This document shows positions 41,047-49,611 of a stretch of 64,000 nt of DNA, one piece after another. The notes beneath the pieces are model-generated. The model was not told the DNA's origin. It saw nothing but the letters and a program-made list of their open reading frames with translations, and did not search any database. The stretch spans positions 1 to 64,000 of the forward strand of contig JAISFM010000134.1 in assembly GCA_031263605.1 (NCBI GenBank). The letters run 5' to 3'. The DNA comes from Clostridiales bacterium. Its GTDB lineage: Bacteria; Bacillota; Clostridia; Christensenellales; DUVY01. A program made the translations under genes and the position numbers. The stretch's first letter is position 1; every line of letters begins with the position of its first letter.

Positions 41047-43161
41047 ATGAAAAGAAACTCCTTTTTTTATTTTATTGTGATTCTGCTGGTTGCGGTTTTT
41101 ACCGCGCTTTCGGGCTGCGTCCCCAACGCGTTGCCGAGCGGCCGGGAGACGGCGGGCGGGCAAACCGAGGCCGGAAACGAACAAACCGCGGACGGCGGCG
41201 GGCAAACCGGGAACGGGAACGGACAAACCGCGGACGGCGGCGGGCAGGTCGGGAACGGGCAAACCGATAACGGGGGCGGGCAGACCGAAACGGCCGACGG
41301 GGGGCGGGGGTTTTTCGCGGGCGTGCGGTCGGCGGGCGTCGCCGTCGGCGGCAAGGAGTATCCGCTGTACGATCTCGACGGGATCGATAAGGCCGAGGTT
41401 CGGGTTACGGCGGTCAATCAGGCGGACGGATCCGAAATCGGGGGACGGTTGAACGCGGCGGGAGAATTTACGGCCGATTTGCCCGTGGGCGCGTATACCG
41501 TCCGTTATGAGTACGGCGGCAATGTGTACGAGGATCGGAATGTCGCGGTCGTCGAGGGGCAAAGGACCGAGTACGCCGGCAGGGTCAGCCTTGCCGCGCT
41601 GGGCGGCACCGTCGTTGCGCCCCGAACGGGCGGCGGGGCGGCGGCCGACCGCAGTTTTCAGGCGGGGAGCGATTTGGCGGACGCGGGGGGAAATTGGAAT
41701 CTGTTGGGCGGGCGGCGGGACGCGGTGCGGGTCGAAACGTATACCTACGTTTATCAGCATCAGGTCGTTGGCGACAGGTACTATGTCGAAACCGTCCTCG
41801 ACCCCGCCGAATACCGGCCGGTCGGCGGCGTCATTTACGGGCAATATATCGCGGGCCTGCTGTTGTCCCACGGCCCCGACTCTTTGAGCGGCGTCAATCC
41901 CTACTCCTTTAAAATCATCGCCTCCGTGATCGACAACAAATTGTGCTACGCCTTTACGGGCGCGGGCTGGGGCGTGTCCGGCATGGTCGCGGCGGCCGAA
42001 CTGTCGGGGATCGCGACGGGCGCGGAGCCGGTCAAATTGGGCGCGGTCCGGGACGGGACGGCCTATTACCTGTTTGTCAACGGCGTTTTCGTCCATCGGT
42101 TTTCCTACGCGCATATTACGGGGGCGAGCGGCTTCGGGATCGCCGGAAGTCTGGCGGCCGCCGAATTTACCGGGTTCAATTATTCCGCGCGGCCGGAAAC
42201 CGTGGACGCGCTGACCGAGTACGCCGAGGCTTCGATCCGCGCTAAAAGCGGCGGCGCGCTTCGGGATATCGACGTTTATTTGATCGCGGGGCAGTCCAAC
42301 GCCGCCGGCTATTCGGGCTTCGAGCCGATTCGGGGCGCGCTGCTGGACGATAACAAAAACAATCTGACGGGCTTCGGCGGCGTGTACTATTACGGGCGGG
42401 GGATCAGCAACGCCAACGCGGCCGCCGATAACGCGACCGATACCGGCGGCATTTTGCAGTTGGCCAAGGCGGGTTTGGGGAATACGGGCAATCATATCGG
42501 CCCCGAATTGGGCATGGCCAACGCGCTTTCCGAGGTTTACGGGGACAAACCCGTCGGGCTGATTAAATTGGCCTCGGGCGGCACGTCGCTCTTCGACAAT
42601 ATCGACGGCGAGAACGCCCGCGACGGCAATTGGTGCCCGCCGTCCTATACCGAGGCCGCCGCTATCGCCCCCAAAAGCCCCGAATTGACCGGCGGGCTGT
42701 ACCGATTGCTTTTGCGTACCGTGGGCGACGCGGCGCGGGCGTACCGCGGCGCGGGCTTCCGTATCCGCGTCAAGGGCCTGTATTGGATGCAGGGCGAGAG
42801 CAACCGAGGCAACGCCGCGCTGTATCGGGCGACGATGAAAGTGTTCGTCGCCGATATTCGGAAGGACTTGTCGGTCGTGACGGGCGAAAACCTGTCCGGA
42901 ATGCCCTTCTTTATCGGCGAGATTTCGCGGACGTATTTTTCCGCCGCCGCCGAGACCGTCGCCGCCAACGAGGCTTTTATCCGGATGCAGAACGCTTTGG
43001 CCGCCGAATGCCCGAACGCATATATCGTCCGCTCGTCGGGGTACGACGTAAATCGGTGGGTCGGCGGCGGCGATCAGGTCGTCGGCTCCGATCGGCACCA
43101 TTGGAGCGGCGCGGACGCTTTCGCGATCGGCAAACTGGTCGGGAGGGCGATGGCCGAATGA
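41047..43161 (+). CDS. SASA-domain esterase lipoprotein with Gly/Gln/Thr linker and LamG-like domain
   Basis: The 704-aa lipoprotein has lipobox LSGC (Cys24). Residues 37-86 are a flexible linker built on repeats of GGGQT and GNGQTAD, as in surface proteins that must reach through the wall. Residues 90-190 form a small beta domain and 200-385 a LamG-like jelly roll (FKIIASVIDNKLCYAF, YYLFVNGVFVHRFSY). The SASA esterase begins VYLIAGQSNAAGYSG (nucleophile Ser417), has LYWMQGESNRGN, and ends SDRHHWSGADAF (catalytic Asp/His). It is a second, longer acetylesterase of the same superfamily as the 36900 product. The combination with a sugar-binding-type domain suggests action on polymer rather than on small oligosaccharides. 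Confidence 0.84.
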   Translation: MKRNSFFYFIVILLVAVFTALSGCVPNALPSGRETAGGQTEAGNEQTADGGGQTGNGNGQTADGGGQVGNGQTDNGGGQTETADGGRGFFAGVRSAGVAVGGKEYPLYDLDGIDKAEVRVTAVNQADGSEIGGRLNAAGEFTADLPVGAYTVRYEYGGNVYEDRNVAVVEGQRTEYAGRVSLAALGGTVVAPRTGGGAAADRSFQAGSDLADAGGNWNLLGGRRDAVRVETYTYVYQHQVVGDRYYVETVLDPAEYRPVGGVIYGQYIAGLLLSHGPDSLSGVNPYSFKIIASVIDNKLCYAFTGAGWGVSGMVAAAELSGIATGAEPVKLGAVRDGTAYYLFVNGVFVHRFSYAHITGASGFGIAGSLAAAEFTGFNYSARPETVDALTEYAEASIRAKSGGALRDIDVYLIAGQSNAAGYSGFEPIRGALLDDNKNNLTGFGGVYYYGRGISNANAAADNATDTGGILQLAKAGLGNTGNHIGPELGMANALSEVYGDKPVGLIKLASGGTSLFDNIDGENARDGNWCPPSYTEAAAIAPKSPELTGGLYRLLLRTVGDAARAYRGAGFRIRVKGLYWMQGESNRGNAALYRATMKVFVADIRKDLSVVTGENLSGMPFFIGEISRTYFSAAAETVAANEAFIRMQNALAAECPNAYIVRSSGYDVNRWVGGGDQVVGSDRHHWSGADAFAIGKLVGRAMAE

Positions 43162-43554
43162 CTATGTAAGATGGAAGATGGGTTGTCGCGCGTTGCTCGC
43201 GCGGGGGACAATCAATCAAAGTCGCGCGTTCCCCTGTTTCCACTGTTGAAAGTTTTTGAAAGGGGTTTGGGGAAAACTTTTTTCAAAAAGTTTTCCCCAA
43301 ACGTCCGGCGCGGCAATCTCTGTATAAAAAGGCGCGTTTCGTGTTCGGTAGAGATTGCCGCGTCGCGCTTCGCGCTCCTCGCAATGACCCTGCGGGCTTC
43401 TCGTCATGACCCTGCGGGCTCCTCGCAAGACCCATGCGGCGCGGTGTGTCTGTATCGGCAGGGTTTGTCCGCTTTCGCGGGCGAGGGGGGCGGAACGGGA
43501 GTACAGGAAAAATGGAAAGGGTCGGTTTGAATGAAACTATTTTTTAGAAAAGAC
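43162..43554. repeat. Spacer with GGAAGAT array, strong hairpin and dispersed repeats
   Basis: It contains AAGATGGAAGATGG with TTGTCGCGCGTTGCTCGCGC (43168-43208), a hairpin of 18 perfect pairs (about 43267-43308: GTTTGGGGAAAACTTTTT and its complement) with the alternative arm GAAAGTTTTTGAAAG before it, and a GATTGCCGCG/CTCCTCGCAATGAC repeat (about 43350-43387) followed by two ATGACCCTGCGGGCT units. No gene is seen. Confidence 0.65.
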
Positions 43555-43583
43555 TTGATTTGCATATCGCCCTACCGTATACT
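43555..43583 (+). promoter_or_regulatory. Promoter of the CBM9-like operon
   Basis: TTGATT (43555-43560), a 17-base spacer and TATACT (43578-43583) predict a start near 43590, giving a leader of about 180 bases with marked secondary structure before ATG 43770. Confidence 0.65.
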
Positions 43584-43591
43584 TATTCAAA

Positions 43592-43648
43592 CGGACATTT
43601 TTCTTTGAGGAAGCCCGTCGGGTAAGCCCGTCAAAAGAAAATAGTCCG
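43592..43648 (+). promoter_or_regulatory. Leader hairpin at the start of the CBM9-like operon transcript
   Basis: CGGACATTTTTCTTTGA (43592-43608) pairs with TCAAAAGAAAATAGTCCG (43631-43648) with one bulge. The loop contains two copies of AAGCCCGTC around a GGGT. It starts within a few bases of the predicted +1. The bases CAAACGGACATTTTTCT (43588-43604) also occur at 26173-26189. No known riboswitch class is recognised. Confidence 0.5.
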
Positions 43649-43769
43649 GCCAAAAAAGAAATATCGGATAAGATGTCCGTATTGGGTCAAGTACACGATA
43701 GTCCGCTACGGCGGAAAGCATTCAATTACATAAAAAGTATTGTTACGCGCTTTCGGAGCGGTGAAAAAG

Positions 43770-46277
43770 ATGAAGAGGTATTATAAGTTTTTTGTTCTTG
43801 CGGTCGCCGCGCTGGTTTGCGCGGCGGCTTTCGGCGGCTGCCGAGGGGAAAAGGCGCGTCCCGAAATCACCGTCGAACAAACCGCGCTGGTCTGCGGGAC
43901 GGGGGGCGGCGTGACTCTGCCCGCCGCAAGCGCGACGGACGCTAAATACGGCGACATTTCCTCGTCCGTCAAGGTCAGGGTAATCAAGGACGGCGAAACG
44001 GCGGCCGCGTTCGACAACGGCGGCGCGGAAAACTTTTTTGCGCCGGCGGACGCGGGCGTTTATGTCGCCGAATATTCGGTCGTCAACAAGGATAAGGCGC
44101 AAGGCGATAAAAAGACCGTCAATATCAGCGTGTACGACGCGGGGAACGGCGCGGCGGTTTTAAGCAAGCCCGTTATCGACGTGGACGCGCTGGCGGTCAC
44201 CGCGATCGGCGGCGGCCCCGTGGCTCTGAAAACGGCGCGGGGGCGGGGCGTAAACGGCGGCGATTTGTCCGCCGCAATCGTTGCGAAGGTGATCGGTTCG
44301 GACGGCGCGGAAAAATACGCCGGCGCGGTCGGCGGCGTATCCGGCTTGACGGACGGCACCTATCGGGTCGTCTATACGTTAGAGGAAGGCGGTTTGCGGG
44401 CCGACCCCAAAGGGTATGTTTTGACGGTGGCGGGCGCGGCGCGGAAAAAGCCGATTCTGACCGCGCCGTCTATGCCCGAAACGGTGTATGTCGGGCAGCC
44501 TCTGACGGTTTCAACCGCCAACGCCTATGACGCGGACGAGGGCGATTTGAGCGGCCGGGTGAAATTCAAAATCGTGGGCGGGTCGGACAATACGGTCAGG
44601 GATTGGACGGCGGCCGCGTCCCCGCAAACGCATGGCTTTGACGAGGCGGGGCGGTACAGGGTGGTCTATGCGGCGGAAAACTCGGCCGGGCTGCCCGCCG
44701 ACGAACGGGGCTATGACGTGGAAGCCCGCCCGGTGGGGACGGCGGGGGAAACGCCGGCGGTTGACGGCTTGACGGACGACGAGGCGTACCTCGGCATACC
44801 CGCGTACCGCTTCGGTTTGAGCGGGACCGTCGCGTACAGGTTCGCGCCTACCGCAAACGGCCTGTATATCGGCGCGGACGTAAAGGACGGGGCGTTGATT
44901 CGGGGCAGGGGCGCGGACGCGAAGGAAGCCCGCCTCAACACGGGGGACGGGCTGGACTTTATGTTCGACCCCGCCGACTCCGGCAAGGACTATATCAACC
45001 AAAGCGCGAACTGCTTCCGTATCCGCGTGGGGATTACGGGAGCCGATACGTTTGAATACAGTACGTATGTTTCGCAAACGAACGACCAATGGCTGGCCGA
45101 AGGCGGCTCGCCGCGAATCGATATGTCGGGCGCGGCGGGCGGCGGCGGCGCGGGCTGTATCCGCGTCAAGACCTATGGGACGGTCGCCGAAAACAACGCG
45201 ACGCCGATGAGCGGCGCGGATATGCGGGACGGCGACGCGGGCTACGCGGTCGAGTTGTATATCCCGTGGGCGTATTTCGGTTACGGCGCGGAGCCGCAAG
45301 CGGCGGCGGGGTACGGCAAGAATTATATCCGGCTGGGCTTGGGGCACCGCGACGCATGCAATACCGAGTACCGGAACGCCTTCCGCGAGGCGGGCGCAAG
45401 CGACTTGATCGAGAGCGCGAACAACCAATACTGCAACGGCATGATGCTGAACGCGCGCCCAAAGGTCGCGACCGAGGGCTTGGCACCGTCGCTGTACTCG
45501 TATCTGTACCTGTCGGGCGCGGGCAAGGGGGTCAACCCCTGCGCCCCCTCGCCGTCGGTCGTTTTGGACGGCTTTATGGAGGAGAGTTTTTGGGGGGACG
45601 CGGTGGATTGGCCGTTCGGCTCGACCTCGTCCCGCTCGCCCGTGACCGCCAAAATCAAATTGGCCGCCGAGGGCTTTTACGGCGGCGTATATATCGAGGA
45701 CAGGCAAATTATCGGCCGCCCCGCGCAGGCGTTGGGGGATTTCGGGATCTTCGGCAACGACGCTATCGATATGCGGATCGCGGTCAACGCCGAAAAGGAA
45801 ATGGCCGCGCTGCCCGCGAGCGCGGCGAAATTCACCGACAGCAAACTGATCGCGCTCGACCCCTGCGGCGGCGCGTATTTAGAGGCCTTGATGCCCGTGG
45901 GCCCGGGGCGCACGCTTAAACCCCAACCGTTCGCCTACGGCACGGCCGTGGACGGCACGGTCGGCTATTCCGAAACCTGCGGCGCGTCGGCGGCGGGGGC
46001 GGCGGGTTGGAGCAACGGCCGCTTTATCGCGGACACCGACGTCGGCGACGCAGACAAGGGCTGGGGCGTGGAGGTATTCGTGCCGTGGGCGACGCTCAAC
46101 GTAACGCCGCCAATGCCCGGCGCGACATTGGAAATTCGGGCTTTAATCACGGTTTACGACAGGGGCGCGGATTCGACGGGCGCCGCGTGGGCGAACAGTT
46201 ACATCAAGGAGGGTAGCCGGAACAGCGGCAACGCCACGGTTCCGCGCTCCTACTTCGCCGTGTCCAAGGCGTTTTAA
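43770..46277 (+). CDS. Lipoprotein with Ig-like repeats and two CBM9-like domains
   Basis: The 835-aa lipoprotein starts at ATG 43770 (GGAGCGG ten bases upstream; an earlier in-frame start adds only ten residues). The lipobox is FGGC (Cys24). Residues 30-330 are three Ig/cadherin-like repeats of the kind ITVEQTALVCGTGGGVTLPA, ADAGVYVAEYSVVN, GFDEAGRYRVVYAAEN. Two CBM9-like domains follow. The first is at about 340-560 (PAVDGLTDDEAYLGIP, TANGLYIGADVKDG, GYAVELYIPWAYFGY). The second is at about 600-835 (VVLDGFMEESFWGDAVDWPF, GWGVEVFVPWATLNV). CBM9-type folds bind glycan chain ends. There is no catalytic domain. It heads an apparent three-gene operon with the next two lipoproteins. Confidence 0.8.
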   Translation: MKRYYKFFVLAVAALVCAAAFGGCRGEKARPEITVEQTALVCGTGGGVTLPAASATDAKYGDISSSVKVRVIKDGETAAAFDNGGAENFFAPADAGVYVAEYSVVNKDKAQGDKKTVNISVYDAGNGAAVLSKPVIDVDALAVTAIGGGPVALKTARGRGVNGGDLSAAIVAKVIGSDGAEKYAGAVGGVSGLTDGTYRVVYTLEEGGLRADPKGYVLTVAGAARKKPILTAPSMPETVYVGQPLTVSTANAYDADEGDLSGRVKFKIVGGSDNTVRDWTAAASPQTHGFDEAGRYRVVYAAENSAGLPADERGYDVEARPVGTAGETPAVDGLTDDEAYLGIPAYRFGLSGTVAYRFAPTANGLYIGADVKDGALIRGRGADAKEARLNTGDGLDFMFDPADSGKDYINQSANCFRIRVGITGADTFEYSTYVSQTNDQWLAEGGSPRIDMSGAAGGGGAGCIRVKTYGTVAENNATPMSGADMRDGDAGYAVELYIPWAYFGYGAEPQAAAGYGKNYIRLGLGHRDACNTEYRNAFREAGASDLIESANNQYCNGMMLNARPKVATEGLAPSLYSYLYLSGAGKGVNPCAPSPSVVLDGFMEESFWGDAVDWPFGSTSSRSPVTAKIKLAAEGFYGGVYIEDRQIIGRPAQALGDFGIFGNDAIDMRIAVNAEKEMAALPASAAKFTDSKLIALDPCGGAYLEALMPVGPGRTLKPQPFAYGTAVDGTVGYSETCGASAAGAAGWSNGRFIADTDVGDADKGWGVEVFVPWATLNVTPPMPGATLEIRALITVYDRGADSTGAAWANSYIKEGSRNSGNATVPRSYFAVSKAF

Positions 46278-46327
46278 ACGGGGCGGGGCTGCGGGCTTGC
46301 CTTTTGCAAATTTGAACGGAGGGACGA

Positions 46328-47527
46328 ATGAAAAGCGTTCGTTGTCTATTGATTGTTATAATCGGCGTTTTGACGCTTTCGGCTTGCGGTTCGCGCGGGG
46401 CCGCGCCGGACGGCGGGGCGGCGCAGACCGCGCCGCTCGCGCGCGCCGTCGCCGACGCGCATTGGGAGTCGGGAGCGTCCTATCGGCGCGAGGCGGCGGG
46501 CGGGGCCGCGCCTTCGGACAAGTATATGCTGTCCGCGCGCGTCAAACTGTCGGGCGGCGCGGCCAACTACCGCGTAGGGCTGGCGGCGGGTATCGGCAAG
46601 GCCGGCGAGAACGTCGATTTCCTCTATAATTCGGCGGGCGGCGAGTTTTCCTCGCTGGCCACGCTGTGGGGCGCGGACAGGCGCGTCGATCTTGGGCACC
46701 GCCGTATCGCGGGCGCGGCGGGCGACCCGTCCGCGTCGGGGCAGGGCGTCGTCATGGCGGTGATCCGCGACGGCGCGAGGTTCTATAACCTGATCGGCGG
46801 CGAACTTGTCCATATCCGCGAATTGGACTGCGGGCCGACCGCGCCGGGCTTCACGGTGTACAACTGCGCGGCGGACTTTACCGACGTTTCGATAGAGGGC
46901 GACGGCGCGGCCGTGGACGCGGCTGTCGGGGCGGCTCTCGGCGGGAAACACAACTTTACCTCGTCGGGGCATTACGCGACCTTCCCGCTGGTCGATACGG
47001 TATCGGGCGGTCAAATACAATTTAAAAACGCTTGCCGCGACAAAACGTTCGAGTACGCGCGGGTCGGGCTTGCGGGCGCGTACGCGGGCGACGTGGAAAT
47101 CGAGTACACGACGGCCGGTCTGACGGTCAACCCCGCCTATGACGCGGCGGCGGAAACCGCGCATTACCCCAAAATCGCGCTCGTTTTGACCTACAACTCC
47201 GAGGTGACGGACTATATCTGTCTGGGCGTGTCCAAAAAACAGGACCGTTTGGAATTGGGGTTCTATTGGGATTTGAAGCCCTGGCACAACGGCGGGGATT
47301 TGACCGCCGACGCGTCGGCGGCGAGCGCGACGGATTGGGCGCGGGACGTGAAGGTCAAGGTCAAAATCGCCGATACCGGCCATTCCAAGGCGGTTCGGGT
47401 CTATGTCGGCGGCGTGCTGTTCGCCGCCCGCAAATCCACGTCCTACGGGCCGATGCGGATCGGTTTCGCGTCCGAATACGCGGCGGGGACGGTCAAGGAC
47501 ATCGCCGTAAGGGGGGACGCGGTATGA
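46328..47527 (+). CDS. Lipoprotein with two LamG-like (concanavalin fold) domains
   Basis: The 399-aa lipoprotein has lipobox LSAC (Cys20). The ATG at 46328 follows GGAGGGACG, 50 bases after the preceding stop. Two beta-sandwich halves are seen. In 60-195, KYMLSARVKLSGGAANYRVG and MAVIRDGARFYNLIGGELVH; in 215-399, FEYARVGLAGAYAGDVEIEY, GVSKKQDRLELGFYWD and RVYVGGVLFAARKS. These are the layout of LamG/DUF1080-like domains that bind sugars. No catalytic residues are identifiable. Its stop overlaps the start of the next gene (ATGA), so the two are translationally coupled. Confidence 0.72.
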   Translation: MKSVRCLLIVIIGVLTLSACGSRGAAPDGGAAQTAPLARAVADAHWESGASYRREAAGGAAPSDKYMLSARVKLSGGAANYRVGLAAGIGKAGENVDFLYNSAGGEFSSLATLWGADRRVDLGHRRIAGAAGDPSASGQGVVMAVIRDGARFYNLIGGELVHIRELDCGPTAPGFTVYNCAADFTDVSIEGDGAAVDAAVGAALGGKHNFTSSGHYATFPLVDTVSGGQIQFKNACRDKTFEYARVGLAGAYAGDVEIEYTTAGLTVNPAYDAAAETAHYPKIALVLTYNSEVTDYICLGVSKKQDRLELGFYWDLKPWHNGGDLTADASAASATDWARDVKVKVKIADTGHSKAVRVYVGGVLFAARKSTSYGPMRIGFASEYAAGTVKDIAVRGDAV

Positions 47528-49230
47528 GGAAAGGGACAATAAGGGCGGTTATCCTGTGCGCTCTGCTGGCGGCTTTTTTGCCCGCGTGCGGCAAGGCCGG
47601 CGAGGGCGCGACGGTCGAGGGCGAACGGTTCTATACGCTGGAACTGGCCGCGCCGTCGGTCGATTTGTATACGTGGCAGCGCGTTGTTCTGCCCGCGCCG
47701 ACGGCCGCCGCGCCGGACGGGAGCGACGTAACCGACAGGGTGCGCGTCGCGGTCAAATACGAGGACGGCTCGGTCTATGTCCCCGAACGCCTTTACGCGC
47801 CCGGATCCGAATTTCGGGCGGGGCGGGCGGGGCGGTATACCGCCGAGTACGCGCTCTATCATGAAAACGGCGGCGTCGCGGCCAGAAAAACCGCCGTTAT
47901 CACCGCGTCCGACGAGGGCGACCCCGAATCCGGCATCGAGGCGGACGGGCTGATCGGCGAGGCGGCGTATTCGGAGGGCTTCCGAACCGGCTTGAACGGC
48001 AATATGACGGTCAAATACCGCTTTTCGCAGAAGGGCGTTTATTTGGGCGTGGACGTGAAAGACGGCAATTTGATTTACAACCGCTATGTGGCGGGGCGGT
48101 TCACGCAGTCGGACGGCTTCGAGGTTTACCTGAATTTGGGCGGCGGCGCGGACGACGTTTTGAACGGCCGCTGCTATCGGATACAGGTCAACGTCGCGGG
48201 CGACGTTTGGGTCGGCCAAGCCAAGTCGGGGCGCGTGGGCTTCGAGTTGAACGAACGCTTGCAGCCCCCGCGAGGAATCAATTATCACGGCACGCGCACG
48301 GAAGTAGGCGGCGGGATCTACGACCATACTTATCTCGATACCGACGAGGGCTATACCTGCGAGTTGTACCTGCCGTATCTGATGCTGGATATCGATCCGG
48401 CGACGCTGCCGGATACGGTCGGCATCGCCTTTTCGCATCGGGACGTGGCGAGCAGCCGCGCCGAGGAAATCCAGATGGGCGCGCCCTTCAACGCGTACTA
48501 TTCGGACGTTCAACTGCCGGCGGGCGTGGATCAGGTCATTCACACCAACGGCTCGAACTATGTTTTAACGTCCTACGACGCGTACAGCGTGACCGCGCTT
48601 TATCGGAAACTGTATGTCAAGGGGACGGAAAGGACGGGGATTTGCGAGCCGCAAACCGCGCCGATGCTGAAAATCGACGGCGCGGCGGACGAGGCGGCGT
48701 GGGCGGGCGCGGCCGACGTTGCGGGCGGCCTGCCCGCCGGAATCGCGGCCAAGGCGTTGCTGCGGGAGGAAGGGCTTTACGTGCGTGTGGACGCGGACGA
48801 CGCGACCGTCACGACGGGGCCGTACGAGGACATCGCGGCGGGCGACTGCGTGCAGATCAATATCGCGGCGGGCGAGACCCTCGGGCAAACCGAATTGCGG
48901 CAGGGGTACGGCATAGCCGCCAAATGCGTCGAGATCAATCCGGCGGGGCGGGTCAACCTGAAATACCTGAACAAGGGCGGCAGCGTTTTTTGGGGCGGCT
49001 TCGACTATAAAGCCAAGGCGGCCGAACGGGCGGGCGGGTACGGTGTGACGCTGTTTATCCCCGCGTATGAGTTGGGGATAACGCCCGACGCGGCGACGAC
49101 GCCCAAACTGTGCATAGGCGTGGTTGACAACGGCGGCGGCGCGCCGTCCTCGGCGGCCGACTACGCGTATTCGTGCGACAGGGCGAACCCGGCGGCGTAT
49201 ATCGCGGCGGGACGGCAGGTCGGGCGATAA
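47524..49230 (+). CDS. Lipoprotein with two CBM9-like domains, paralogue of the 43770 product
   Basis: The 568-aa lipoprotein has lipobox LPAC (Cys22). ATG 47524 overlaps the upstream stop by four bases; the longer open frame upstream is antisense-like read-through of the previous gene and is rejected. After one Ig-like repeat (LAAPSVDLYTWQRVVLPAPT, AGRYTAEYALYHENGG) come two CBM9-like domains: IEADGLIGEAAYSEGF with KGVYLGVDVKDGNLIYNR, and MLKIDGAADEAAWAGAADVA with EEGLYVRVDADDA. YTCELYLPYLMLDIDPATLP matches the ELYIPWAYF segment of the 43770 protein. Both are probably glycan-binding proteins that work together. The function is inferred from fold only. Confidence 0.78.
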   Translation: MRKGTIRAVILCALLAAFLPACGKAGEGATVEGERFYTLELAAPSVDLYTWQRVVLPAPTAAAPDGSDVTDRVRVAVKYEDGSVYVPERLYAPGSEFRAGRAGRYTAEYALYHENGGVAARKTAVITASDEGDPESGIEADGLIGEAAYSEGFRTGLNGNMTVKYRFSQKGVYLGVDVKDGNLIYNRYVAGRFTQSDGFEVYLNLGGGADDVLNGRCYRIQVNVAGDVWVGQAKSGRVGFELNERLQPPRGINYHGTRTEVGGGIYDHTYLDTDEGYTCELYLPYLMLDIDPATLPDTVGIAFSHRDVASSRAEEIQMGAPFNAYYSDVQLPAGVDQVIHTNGSNYVLTSYDAYSVTALYRKLYVKGTERTGICEPQTAPMLKIDGAADEAAWAGAADVAGGLPAGIAAKALLREEGLYVRVDADDATVTTGPYEDIAAGDCVQINIAAGETLGQTELRQGYGIAAKCVEINPAGRVNLKYLNKGGSVFWGGFDYKAKAAERAGGYGVTLFIPAYELGITPDAATTPKLCIGVVDNGGGAPSSAADYAYSCDRANPAAYIAAGRQVGR

Positions 49231-49611
49231 TGGCTATGGAAGATGGAATGACTATGGAAGATGTAAGATGGAAGATGGAAGATGGGTTGTCGCGCGTTAC
49301 TCGCGCGGGGACGCTTTCGCGCAGTGCGCAGTCCACAGTTAAGGATAAAGGACTATGCGCATAATGTGGGAGATTTCTCGACTTCGCTCGAAATGACATA
49401 AAATGCGCGGGGCGTTCCTGTGTCGGGTAGAGATTGCTTCGTCAGACGCTTTGCGCGTCTTCCTCGCAATGACATGCCGTGTTTGTGAGCAATGCGGGTC
49501 GTATACTCCCGAGTATCCGACGCTAATCACTTCCCCGCCTCGCCCGCCGTGCGGAAACTCCGACCTTAACTTCTCAATTCTCAATTCTCACTTCTATCAC
49601 TACGGAGGTTT
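49231..49611. repeat. 381-bp repeat mosaic
   Basis: It holds a GGAAGAT/GTAAGAT array with TTGTCGCGCG hairpin (49236-49311), a short GCAGTCCACAG fragment, a GGGAGATTTCTCGACTTCG copy (49368-49398), a dispersed GATTGCTTCG/CCTCGCAATGAC copy (about 49431-49472) and a TCTCAAT/TCTCACT array (49570-49592). The ribosome site ACGGAGGTTT follows. Confidence 0.65.

Noticed and set aside
47266-47523. Longer N-terminus for the second CBM9-like lipoprotein
   Set aside because: The extension is out-of-frame reading of the previous gene. ATG 47524 overlaps the previous stop and gives a perfect lipoprotein signal.
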